Positions 9,662 to 17,046 of a DNA stretch of 64,000 bases are shown here, piece after piece. The position numbers and the translations under genes were made by a program. The stretch spans positions 62,001-126,000 of the forward strand of contig NZ_QOHI01000006.1 of the NCBI RefSeq assembly GCF_003319095.1, read 5' to 3'. The notes under the pieces were generated by a model. It saw nothing but the letters and a program-made list of their open reading frames with translations. It made no database searches and was not told the DNA's origin. How positions within the stretch are numbered: the first letter of the stretch is position 1; every line of letters begins with the position of its first letter. The stretch is from Blastococcus sp. TBT05-19 (GTDB lineage Bacteria > Actinomycetota > Actinomycetes > Mycobacteriales > Geodermatophilaceae).

Positions 9662-9667
9662 TACGCT
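9662..9667 (+). promoter_or_regulatory. Leaderless -10 box (TACGCT) for the DUF2277 gene
   Basis: TACGCT ends seven bases before the ATG at 9675 and no Shine-Dalgarno sequence is present. This TANNNT spacing is the hallmark of leaderless actinobacterial genes. Confidence 0.55.
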
Positions 9668-9674
9668 GCGGGGC

Positions 9675-9944
9675 ATGTGCCGGAACATCCGCCCCCTGGC
9701 CAACTTCGAGCCGCCCGCCGCGGACGACGAGATCGCGGCCGCCGCGCTGCAGTACGTCCGCAAGATCAGCGGGACGGTCAAGCCGTCCCAGGCCAACACC
9801 GAGGCGTTCGACCGTGCTGTCGCCGAGGTGAGCGCCGCGTCGGCCCGGTTGCTCGAGTCGCTGGTGACCTCCGCTCCGCCGAAGGACCGCGAGGTGGAGG
9901 CCGCCAAGGCCCGGGCCCGGGCCGCCGCGCGCTACGGCACCTGA
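9675..9944 (+). CDS. DUF2277 family protein
   Basis: An 89-residue protein. It starts MCRNIRPLANFEPPA and continues ALQYVRKISG and KPSQANTEAFDRAV, which is the DUF2277 signature almost along its whole length. The family is small, mostly helical and found across actinobacteria and proteobacteria; no function is established. The invariant MCRNI start fixes the start codon. A -10 box is spaced for a leaderless transcript. It stands alone between two small membrane-protein genes. Confidence 0.92.
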   Translation: MCRNIRPLANFEPPAADDEIAAAALQYVRKISGTVKPSQANTEAFDRAVAEVSAASARLLESLVTSAPPKDREVEAAKARARAAARYGT

Positions 9945-10001
9945 CCGTCCGATTGCGCGCAACCGGAATGATCCGGCGGTCCGGCGGGTAGTGGACCCGC
10001 C

Positions 10002-10511
10002 ATGTCCGCACCGCAGAGCACCCGTACCGCCGAGTACCGCGTCACCGGCAACCGCGCCGCCGACCAGGACGCCCGGCTGTCGGAGGGGAACGGCTCCACG
10101 GTCTGCGCCGACTGCACCGACGGGCTGGGGAAGCCCCGCGAGATCGAGCCCGGGTCCTTCCGCGAGCGCGTGCACAAGAACCGGGGCCTCGCGCTCACCT
10201 GGCGGATCGGCGTCTTCACCGTCGGGTTGCTCCTGGTCATGCTGGGCATCGCGCTGACCGTGCTGCCCGGGCCGCTCACCATCCCGCCGGTGCTCGCGGG
10301 CCTGTGGGTCTGGTCGACCGAGTTCGACTGGGCCCGCCGCTTCTTCGCCGTCTTCCGGCGCAAGGCCGTGGCCGCCTGGCGGCACGCCAAGCAGCACCCG
10401 GTGAGCTCGCTGGCGGTCACCGTCGGTGGTCTGGCCGCGGCCGGTGCGGTCTTCTGGGCGGTCGGCCACTTCCAGCTGGTCGACAAGGCCACCGCCGCCC
10501 TCGGGCTCTGA
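10002..10511 (+). CDS. PGPGW-type (TIGR02611-like) transmembrane protein
   Basis: A 169-residue protein. A hydrophilic N-terminal 60 residues is followed by a segment GVFTVGLLLVMLGIALTVL and then the family motif in reduced form, LPGPLTIPPVLAGLWVWSTE. Two conserved amphipathic turns (FDWARRFF) and a final hydrophobic segment (VTVGGLAAAGAVFWAV) complete it. The usual motif reads PGPGW; here GW is replaced by L, a small departure. The function of the family is not known. It runs in the same direction as the glycosyltransferase gene 43 bp downstream, but that gene has its own -10 box. Confidence 0.8.
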   Translation: MSAPQSTRTAEYRVTGNRAADQDARLSEGNGSTVCADCTDGLGKPREIEPGSFRERVHKNRGLALTWRIGVFTVGLLLVMLGIALTVLPGPLTIPPVLAGLWVWSTEFDWARRFFAVFRRKAVAAWRHAKQHPVSSLAVTVGGLAAAGAVFWAVGHFQLVDKATAALGL

Positions 10512-10542
10512 TCCGCCGGAGCCCGGGGCAGGGAGGGTCGCC

Positions 10543-10548
10543 TAACCT
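10543..10548 (+). promoter_or_regulatory. Leaderless -10 box (TAACCT) for the GT39-like gene
   Basis: TAACCT ends six bases before the GTG at 10555 and there is no ribosome-binding site in the gap. The spacing matches leaderless actinobacterial transcripts. Confidence 0.55.
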
Positions 10549-10554
10549 GACCCG

Positions 10555-11988
10555 GTGAGCACGGTCGCGCTGGAGCAGTCCCCCGCGCCGTCGGCACCCC
10601 GCCCGGTCCCCTGGTCGCCGGCGGAGCTGCTCCCGCCCCTGCTGCTGGTCGCGTTCGGCGTCGTCCTGCTCCTGCCCGGGCACGGGCTGTGGTTCGACGA
10701 GCTGTTCACCGCCGAGGTCGCCCGCCGGCCGCTGGGCGACGTCCTGGCCGCGATCGGCTCCGGCCAGGGCACCACCAGCTACCTGGCGAACGTCCCGCCG
10801 GCCTACAACGCCCCGTACTACCTCGTCGTCAACGCCTGGATGGCGCTGCCCGGGCTGGGCGGCGACACGTCGTTGCGGGTGCTCTCGCTCCTGGCCGCCG
10901 CCGGCGGGGTCGCGCTGGTCACCCGCGCCACCGGCCGCCTCGCCGGCCGCGCGACGGGCGTGCTGGCCGGGGTGCTGCTCGCCTGCAGCCCGCTGCTGAT
11001 CGAGCAGGCGGTCGAGGCACGCAGCTACGGGCTGGCGGTCCTCGCGACCGGCGGCGCCGCGCTGGGGCTGGTCCGCTGGCTGCAGGAGCCGCACCGGGGG
11101 GTGCTGCTCCTCGGTGCGGCCGGCGCCGGGATGGGCCTGGCGCACTGGTACGCGGTCACCGTGCTCGCCGCCTTCGTCACCGCGGCGGTGCTGCTCCGCG
11201 GTCGCCGGGCCCTGCCGGTGGTCCTCGCCGGGTTCCTGGGTGCGCTCCCCGCGGTCGGCTTCGTCGGCCTGGCCGTGCTCAACGGCACCGGGTCCAGCAA
11301 CGCCGAGCACCTCAACGACACCGACGGCCGCCTGGTCGGCCTGGCGCTGGAGGCGTGGGCGGGCGGGCGCACGCCGATGCTCTGGGTGCTCCTCGGCCTC
11401 GCGGTGGTCGGCGCCGTCCGGGGGGCCGGGGTGCGCGTCGTCGGCTCCTGCTGGGTCGTCGTCCCGCTGCTGCTGCTGGTGACCGCCGAGCTGGTGCGGC
11501 CGGTGTTCCTGCCGCGGTACCTGGTGGCCGGCCTGCTCGGGCTCGCGGTGCTGGCGGCGGCCGGCGCGATGGCGCTCCCCCGCGCGGCCCGCGTGCCGGC
11601 CGCGGCCGTGCTCGTGGGCTGCTCCCTGCTCGCCTGCGTGCCGCTGACCGACCGGGGACCGCGCGAGCGCGCCGACGACGCCGTGCGGCTGCTCGCCGAG
11701 GAGCACCGCAGCGGTGAGCCGGTCGTGGCCGCCGACCAGCGGTCGGCCCTCGGCCTCGACCACTACGTGAGGGTCCTGGCCCCGCAGCTGCGCCCCGACG
11801 TCGTCCTGCCCCCGGAGGACGCCCCCGCCGACGCCGACCGGGTCTGGCTGGTCCGCCGGGTCATCGACGGCGAGCCGGTGCCCACCGACGACGACGGCAT
11901 CCTGCTCGACGCCGGCCTGCGGATCGCCCAGGAGCACGAGTTCGTCGGCAGCAAGACGCGGCTGGTCGTCCAGCTCTGGACGCGCTGA
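10555..11988 (+). CDS. Polytopic membrane glycosyltransferase (GT39/ArnT-like)
   Basis: A 477-residue protein with about ten hydrophobic segments, starting near residue 22 (LLPPLLLVAFGVVLLLPG). Straight after TM1 comes GHGLWFDELFTAEVARRP, where the DE pair matches the catalytic acidic residues of GT-C polyprenyl-phosphate sugar transferases. A further loop has TTSYLANVPPAYNAPYYLVV, as in the PMT_2 family. It would move a sugar from a polyprenyl carrier to a lipid or protein on the outer face of the membrane. It converges on the leftward GT2/epimerase operon (8 bp between stops), so the two may share a surface-glycan setting. Acceptor unknown. Confidence 0.82.
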   Translation: MSTVALEQSPAPSAPRPVPWSPAELLPPLLLVAFGVVLLLPGHGLWFDELFTAEVARRPLGDVLAAIGSGQGTTSYLANVPPAYNAPYYLVVNAWMALPGLGGDTSLRVLSLLAAAGGVALVTRATGRLAGRATGVLAGVLLACSPLLIEQAVEARSYGLAVLATGGAALGLVRWLQEPHRGVLLLGAAGAGMGLAHWYAVTVLAAFVTAAVLLRGRRALPVVLAGFLGALPAVGFVGLAVLNGTGSSNAEHLNDTDGRLVGLALEAWAGGRTPMLWVLLGLAVVGAVRGAGVRVVGSCWVVVPLLLLVTAELVRPVFLPRYLVAGLLGLAVLAAAGAMALPRAARVPAAAVLVGCSLLACVPLTDRGPRERADDAVRLLAEEHRSGEPVVAADQRSALGLDHYVRVLAPQLRPDVVLPPEDAPADADRVWLVRRVIDGEPVPTDDDGILLDAGLRIAQEHEFVGSKTRLVVQLWTR

Positions 11989-11996
11989 CCCGCAGG

Positions 11997-12686
11997 TCAG
12001 CGACGCGAGCGGAACGCCCAGTACAGCGACCGCACCGACTGGCGCACCCGTGCGCCCGCGGTCCAGGCCGACCGCCCGACCGGACGGCGGTCCCGCTCGA
12101 CCGGCACGCTGGTCACCGGGCGGCCCGACCGGCCGACGGCGAGGACGACGCTCGGCGCGCCACCCTCGGCCACCGCCGTCACCACCGCATCGCGCACCGC
12201 CGGCCCCATCGCGAGGAAGGCACCCGCGTCCGGCGGCAGCCCGGTGAGCCGTGCGGCCACCCGGCGGTGCGCGGTACCGGTCAGCCGGCGCAGCGCCGAC
12301 TCGTAGCTGCCCCGGCGGCCGGCGAACACCGCGTCCACGTCTCCGGCGGCGAGCCGGTCGAGCAGCACCGGCACCGCCTCCGGCGGGTCCTGCAGGTCGG
12401 CGTCCAGGCAGACCCAGACGTCGGCGTCGGGCTCGTCGGCCAGCCCGCGGGCGAGCGCCGCGTGCTGGCCGCCGTTGACGGTCAGCCCGGTGACCGAGAG
12501 GTGCGGCCGCTCGTCGGCCAGGGCCAGCGCCACGGTCGCGCTGTCGTCCGGCGAGGCGTCGATGACCAGCCGCAGCCGCCAGTCCCGCCCGGACAGGGCC
12601 GCCGCCAGCCGGTCGGCGAGCTCGGCCAGCGTCGCCTCGTTGCCGTACACCGGCACGACGACGGCGATCCGCGGCCCGGAGGTCAT
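11997..12686 (-). CDS. Family 2 glycosyltransferase
   Basis: A 229-residue GT-A enzyme beginning MTSGPRIAVVVPVYGNEATL. The DAD-type metal motif is CLDADLQDPPEAV, and the loop TVNGGQHAALARGL is typical of DPM/GtrB-like enzymes. It lacks the C-terminal membrane helices of GtrB, so it is soluble or peripheral. It uses a nucleotide sugar, and the acceptor could be a polyprenyl phosphate. ATG at 12686 overlaps the stop of the epimerase gene (ATGA), so the start is fixed by coupling. It is third in the HpcH-epimerase-GT2 operon. Confidence 0.88.
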   Translation of the reverse strand: MTSGPRIAVVVPVYGNEATLAELADRLAAALSGRDWRLRLVIDASPDDSATVALALADERPHLSVTGLTVNGGQHAALARGLADEPDADVWVCLDADLQDPPEAVPVLLDRLAAGDVDAVFAGRRGSYESALRRLTGTAHRRVAARLTGLPPDAGAFLAMGPAVRDAVVTAVAEGGAPSVVLAVGRSGRPVTSVPVERDRRPVGRSAWTAGARVRQSVRSLYWAFRSRR

Positions 12687-13534
12687 CCGGCCGCCCACGT
12701 CCGCGCCAGCCCTTCCGCGAGGTCGACCGTCGGCGTCCAGCCGAGGAGCTCGCGCGCCCGGGTCGGGTCGCACACCCAGTCGGCGGTGTCCCAGCTGCGG
12801 CCGGGGTGGGCGCCGGGCACGGTCGCGATCGGCCGGCCGGTGACCCGCTCGGCGGTGGCCACGAGCTCCTCGGTGCTGGTCTGCACGCCGGTGCCGATGT
12901 TCAGCACGACCCCCGACGGCAGGTCCGCGTCCGTGGCGGCGCGCACGCAGGCGTCGACGACGTCGCCCACCCACACCCAGTCCCGGCGGCTGATCCGCGC
13001 CGGGAGCGGCACGGGAGCGCCGGTGCGGGCCGCCGCGAGCACGGTGGGCACCAGGCGGGTGTCGTGGTCGCCGGGGCCGTAGACCTGGAAGGCGCGCAGC
13101 ACCGCGGCCCGCACACCGCGCTCCGCGGCGGCGGCCTGAAGCAGCAGGGAGCCCGCGGCCTTGGTCGCGCCGAAGAAGCCCCGGGGCTCGAGCGCCGCGT
13201 CCTCGGCCAGCGGGTGCGGCGCGGCCGCGTACTCGGTGGAGGACCCCAGGCGGACCACGGCGCGGCAGGAGTCGGGCAGCGCGTCGACCAGCCACGGCGT
13301 GGTGTTGACCGCGGTGGTGGCCGCGCGCTCGGCCGGGGTGGCCTTGGCCCGGCCCGCGACCAGACCGAAGACGACGTGGGGGGCCGCGGCCCGCACCGCC
13401 GCGGCACCGGCGACCGGGTCGGCCAGGTCCACCTCCCGCCGGGTCAGCGCGGTGACCTGCCAGCCGTCCGCCTCCAGCCGCGCCACCAGGTGCCGCCCGA
13501 CGAAGCCGCCGGCACCGGTCACGAGCGCTCTCAC
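12683..13534 (-). CDS. NAD-dependent epimerase/dehydratase (extended SDR) with Tyr replaced by Phe
   Basis: A 283-residue protein. The cofactor motif GAGGFVGRHL lies at residues 7-16. The middle has VRLGSSTEYAA and the SDR active-site region reads FFGATKAAG where YxxxK is expected. The codon at 13172-13174 is TTC, so the catalytic Tyr position is Phe. The C-terminus (WDTADWVCDPTRARELLGWTP) is typical of nucleotide-sugar epimerases and reductases. Loss of the Tyr hydroxyl suggests a changed reaction, a neighbouring residue taking over, or a binding-only role. The GTG start overlaps the previous stop (GTGA). Confidence 0.87.
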   Translation of the reverse strand: MRALVTGAGGFVGRHLVARLEADGWQVTALTRREVDLADPVAGAAAVRAAAPHVVFGLVAGRAKATPAERAATTAVNTTPWLVDALPDSCRAVVRLGSSTEYAAAPHPLAEDAALEPRGFFGATKAAGSLLLQAAAAERGVRAAVLRAFQVYGPGDHDTRLVPTVLAAARTGAPVPLPARISRRDWVWVGDVVDACVRAATDADLPSGVVLNIGTGVQTSTEELVATAERVTGRPIATVPGAHPGRSWDTADWVCDPTRARELLGWTPTVDLAEGLARTWAAG

Positions 13535-14328
13535 GCGGGCTGGGCCACCGGGACCCGGCCGGACGCGGCCTCCACGGCGGCGACGAACTCCTCGCGCGCC
13601 GCGGCGACGCCGGACCCGTCGGCGGCGCGGAACCGGTCGAGGCAGGCCAGCAGCCGGGGCACCTCGACGAACGGGTCGCGGCCGGCCATGTCGGCGATGA
13701 ACGACCGCCGCAGGAACGTGAAGTCGGTGCGCATGCGGACCAGCTCGGCGGCCAGCAGGTCACCGGGCACCGGGAAGCCGCCGCCGGGGAGGGTCAGCCC
13801 GCCGACGCCGAAGGGCATCCGCACCTCCGCCCGCACCCGCTCCACCGTGCCGTCGACGAGCGGGCGGAACAGCTCGGTCGAGCGGCGGTCGATCCGCAGG
13901 TCGTTGAGGCCCACGTAGATGCGGGACAGCGGGCGCGCGGCGAGATCGGCCGCCCGGTCCACGGCGTCCTGCGTCTCGATCAGGATCCCCAGCCCGCAGC
14001 GCCCGGCCACGGCGTCCAGCGTCCGGTCGACCTCCTCGACCGAGCGGACCATCGGCAGCAGGATCTCGTCGGCGCCGCGTCGGACGGCGTCGTCGACCTC
14101 GTCGGCGGTCCACGGCCCGGCGCCGTTGATCCGGCACACCACGCGGCCGGGGGTGGCGGCGCGCACCGCGGAGAGGTCCTCGGGGGTGTCCGAGTTGATC
14201 TGCGTCCCCTCGCCCGCCTGCCGGCGCAGCTTTCCGCGGCGCTCCCAGTCGACGACGATGCCGGCCGCCCCGGCGGCGACGACGTCGGCGCCCCACCTCG
14301 GGTCGACGGTGAAGAGGAACAGGTCCAT
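13531..14328 (-). CDS. HpcH/HpaI (CitE-like) aldolase family protein
   Basis: A 265-residue TIM-barrel protein. Seen motifs are LFLFTVDPRWG at the start, EILLPMVRS, LGILIETQDAV (metal-binding Glu) and YVGLNDLRIDR (Asp). These fit the pyruvate/oxaloacetate or acyl-CoA lyase superfamily, but the chain is not standard CitE. It is first in an operon with the epimerase and GT2 genes. It may therefore supply or break a keto-acid sugar (inferred from neighbours only). The ATG at 14328 lies seven bases after a TAAGCT box, consistent with a leaderless start, and an iron-box-like sequence overlaps that box. Confidence 0.82.
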   Translation of the reverse strand: MDLFLFTVDPRWGADVVAAGAAGIVVDWERRGKLRRQAGEGTQINSDTPEDLSAVRAATPGRVVCRINGAGPWTADEVDDAVRRGADEILLPMVRSVEEVDRTLDAVAGRCGLGILIETQDAVDRAADLAARPLSRIYVGLNDLRIDRRSTELFRPLVDGTVERVRAEVRMPFGVGGLTLPGGGFPVPGDLLAAELVRMRTDFTFLRRSFIADMAGRDPFVEVPRLLACLDRFRAADGSGVAAAREEFVAAVEAASGRVPVAQPA

Positions 14329-14333
14329 GCGGG

Positions 14334-14352
14334 GCAGCTTAGGCTTTCCTAA
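14334..14352 (-). promoter_or_regulatory. Iron-box-like (DtxR/IdeR) site over the HpcH-operon promoter
   Basis: On the minus strand the site reads TTAGGAAAGCCTAAGCTGC, with the perfect dyad TTAGG-aaag-CCTAA at its core. Counting by eye against the IdeR consensus gives 13 of 19 matches. It overlaps the TAAGCT -10 box (14336-14341) of the HpcH gene. Iron-dependent repression is inferred from this and from the fbpABC genes just upstream. Confidence 0.5.
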
Positions 14353-14383
14353 CCCGACTGCTCCGGTGGGGTTCGGCGCGCCG

Positions 14384-15442
14384 TCAGACCGCGGGTTCGG
14401 GCACCGGCCCGGCCGCCGGGAAGGCCAGCGCGGAGCCGGTCACCTCGATGGCGACCTGCTCCCCCACCGCGGGCAGGTCGACCCCGCCGAGCCGCGCGGC
14501 GACGGTCCCCCCGCCGGGCAGGTCGAGCCGCACCCGGGAGTCGTGGCCGTAGAAGTCGACGGCGCTGACGCGGGCGGTCAGGGCGGTCGGCGAGGGCGCG
14601 CTCAGCCGCAGCTGCTCGGGCCGCAGCAGGATCCGCGCCGGGCCGTCCGGCTGCTCGCCCGCCACGGCGAGGCGGCCGAGCACGCAGGAGGCCACCCCGT
14701 CCCGGACGTCGGCGTCGAGCACGACGGCGTCGCCGACGAACGCGGCCACGTCGAGGTCGGTCGGTCGCCGGTAGAGCGTGCGCGGGTCGGTGAGCTGCAC
14801 CAGGCGGCCGCCGCGCAGCACCGCCACCTGGTCGGCCATCGACAGCGCCTCGGCCTGGTCGTGGGTGACCAGCACGGCGGTGGCGCCGGTCGCGGCCAGC
14901 GCCGTCGACACCGCCTGCCGGGTCTCCTCGCGCAGGCCGGCGTCGAGGGATGAGAACGGCTCGTCGAGCAGCACGATCGAGGGCTCGGGCGCGAGCGCCC
15001 GGGCCAGCGCGACGCGCTGCTGCTGGCCGCCGGAGAGCTGGTTCGGGGAGCGGTCGGCCAGGTCGCCGTCCAGCCCGACCAGGGCCAGGAGCTCGCGCAC
15101 CCGCGCGCGGTCGGCGCGCTGGCGCCGCGGCAGCCCGAAGGTGACGTTGCCGGTGACGCTCAGGTGCGGGAACAGCCCGCCCTCCTGCGGCACGAACCCG
15201 ATCCCCCGCTTCGGCGCCGGCACACCGCGACCGGCGCCGACCACGATCCGGTCGCCGAGGGCGACCACGCCGCGATCGGGATCGTCGAAGCCCGCGACCA
15301 GCCGCAGCAGCGTCGTCTTCCCGCAGCCCGAGGGCCCGAGCAGCGCCGTCAGGCTGCCGGCGGGCACGTGCAGGTCGACGCCGTCCAGCACCTGGGTGGC
15401 GCCGAATGCCTTGGTCAGGCCGGTCACGGTCAGGGAGCTCAT
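14384..15442 (-). CDS. fbpC: Fe(III) ABC transporter ATP-binding protein
   Basis: A 352-residue ATPase. Walker A is GPSGCGKTT, the signature is LSGGQQQR, Walker B is VLLDEPFSSLD and the switch is LVTHDQ. A C-terminal TOBE-like domain of about 110 residues follows (LLRPEQLRLSAP, VDFYGHDSRVRL), as in the FbpC/PotA group. It powers iron import through FbpB. The ATG overlaps the fbpB stop (ATGA). Binding-protein and permease partners lie directly upstream in the same operon. Confidence 0.92.
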   Translation of the reverse strand: MSSLTVTGLTKAFGATQVLDGVDLHVPAGSLTALLGPSGCGKTTLLRLVAGFDDPDRGVVALGDRIVVGAGRGVPAPKRGIGFVPQEGGLFPHLSVTGNVTFGLPRRQRADRARVRELLALVGLDGDLADRSPNQLSGGQQQRVALARALAPEPSIVLLDEPFSSLDAGLREETRQAVSTALAATGATAVLVTHDQAEALSMADQVAVLRGGRLVQLTDPRTLYRRPTDLDVAAFVGDAVVLDADVRDGVASCVLGRLAVAGEQPDGPARILLRPEQLRLSAPSPTALTARVSAVDFYGHDSRVRLDLPGGGTVAARLGGVDLPAVGEQVAIEVTGSALAFPAAGPVPEPAV

Positions 15443-17046
15443 GGGGTCAGACCTCGTCGGGTGTCGCGGGAGAGCAGCACGGTGGCAGGCGCCGACAGCA
15501 GCACCATCACCAGGGCGTAGGGAGCCGCCGCCCCGTACTCCAGGGCGCTGCTCGCCGACCAGAACGCGGTGGCCAGGGTGGCCGTTCCCGTGGGTGCGAG
15601 CAGCAGGGTGGCGGTCAGCTCGGTGACCACGGCCAGGAAGACGAGCGCGGCCCCGGCGCCCAGGCCGGGGGCCAGCAGCGGCAGCGTGACGCGGCGCAGC
15701 CGGTCCGCGCCGGAGGAGCCGAGCGAGGCGGCGACGTCGTCGTAGAGCGGCGGGGACTGCTCGACGGCGGCCCGCACGGTGACGATCGCCCGGGGCAGGA
15801 AGAGGATCGCGTAGGCGGCCAGCAGCACCGGCACGGTCTGGTAGAGCCAGGGCGTGGCCCGGATGCTCAGGGTCACCAGCGCCAGGGCGACGACGATGCC
15901 CGGTACCGAGCTGCCCACGTACGCGGCCCGTTCCAGCAGGGTGGCGATCCGGCCGCGGGCCCGTACCGCGAGCCAGCCGACCGGCAGCGCCATGGCGGTC
16001 GTCAGCGCCGCCGCCGCGGCGGCCAGCGCGAGCGTGCTGCCGGTGGTGACGGCGAGGTCCGCGCCGTCGAGGCCGGCCGAGGCGCCGCTGCCCAGCCAGT
16101 ACGCGAGGCTGCCGAGCGGCACCAGCAGGGCCAGCCCGACGAGCGCGGCGAGCACGAGCAGCGCCGGGGCCGTCCAGCCGCGCAGCGCGACCGGGCGGAC
16201 CGGCCGGGCGGCCCCGCGGCCGCTGCCGGCGTAGCCCCGCGATCCGCGCAGCCGGAGCTCCGCCAGCAGCAGGAGCAGGCAGAGCAGCACGAGCACGCCG
16301 GCGAGCATGGTGGCGCCGGGCCCGTTGAAGGTGGAGCGGTACTGGTCGTAGATGGCCGTGGTGAACGTCGGGTAGCGCAGCATCTGCAGCGCGCCGAACT
16401 CGGCGAGCAGGTGCAGCGCGACCAGGAGGCTGCCGCCGAGCACCGCGACCCGCAGCTGCGGCAGCTGCACCCGCCGGAACACCGCCCAGCCCGACAGCCC
16501 CAGCCCCCGGGCGGTCTCCTCCAGCGCCGGGTCCAGCCCGCGGAAGGCGGCCACCGCGGGCAGGTAGACGAACGGGAAGTAGGACAGCGACACGACCAGC
16601 AGCGCGCCGGCGTAGGTGTCCAGACCGGGCAGCAGCGAGATCCAGGCGTAGCTGTTCACGAACGCCGGCACGGCCAGCGGCGCCACCAGCAGCACGTGCC
16701 AGAGCCTCCGGCCGGGCACCGAGGAGCGCTCCACCAGCCAGGCGGCCCCCACGCCGAGGACGGCGCAGACCGCGACCGTGCCCAGCACCAGGCGGGTGGT
16801 GTTCCACAGCAGCTCGCCGACGCGGGGCCGCAGCACGAGCTCGCGGATGCCGGTCCACCCGACGTCGAGGGTGTACCCGGCGATGTAGCCCAGCGGCAGC
16901 AGCGCCAGCGCGGCGACGCACGCCGCCAGCGCCAGGGTGACCGGAGCCCGTCCCGGCCGCCGCCGTCCCGCGGGCGCGCCGGAGCCCCGGGACTCCGGCG
17001 CGGCCGGCGTCCCGGGGCTCGGGGGGCGGAGGACGGGAGCGGTCAG
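15439..17046 (-). CDS. fbpB: Fe(III) ABC transporter permease (fused double domain)
   Basis: A 535-residue protein with about twelve membrane segments and two copies of the permease EAA-type loop: ETARGLGLSGWAVFRRVQLP in the first half and DVAASLGSSGADRLRRVTLP in the second. This is the usual FbpB/SfuB duplication. No ATG, GTG or TTG is in frame ahead of the first helix (TLALAACVAALALLPLGYIA). The only start giving the normal 4-bp overlap with the fbpA stop is CTG at 17046 (CTGA), which is annotated here as inference. A GTG further in would remove TM1. Confidence 0.85.
   Translation of the reverse strand: MTAPVLRPPSPGTPAAPESRGSGAPAGRRRPGRAPVTLALAACVAALALLPLGYIAGYTLDVGWTGIRELVLRPRVGELLWNTTRLVLGTVAVCAVLGVGAAWLVERSSVPGRRLWHVLLVAPLAVPAFVNSYAWISLLPGLDTYAGALLVVSLSYFPFVYLPAVAAFRGLDPALEETARGLGLSGWAVFRRVQLPQLRVAVLGGSLLVALHLLAEFGALQMLRYPTFTTAIYDQYRSTFNGPGATMLAGVLVLLCLLLLLAELRLRGSRGYAGSGRGAARPVRPVALRGWTAPALLVLAALVGLALLVPLGSLAYWLGSGASAGLDGADLAVTTGSTLALAAAAAALTTAMALPVGWLAVRARGRIATLLERAAYVGSSVPGIVVALALVTLSIRATPWLYQTVPVLLAAYAILFLPRAIVTVRAAVEQSPPLYDDVAASLGSSGADRLRRVTLPLLAPGLGAGAALVFLAVVTELTATLLLAPTGTATLATAFWSASSALEYGAAAPYALVMVLLSAPATVLLSRDTRRGLTP

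Noticed and set aside
11997-13763. Apparent N-terminal extension of the GT2 enzyme
   Set aside because: The upstream residues come from the epimerase and HpcH genes read in the wrong frame; the real start is ATG 12686 in an ATGA overlap.
14384-16921. Apparent fusion of the ABC ATPase to an upstream frame
   Set aside because: The extra residues are out-of-frame permease DNA. ATGA overlap at 15439-15442 gives the true ATPase start.
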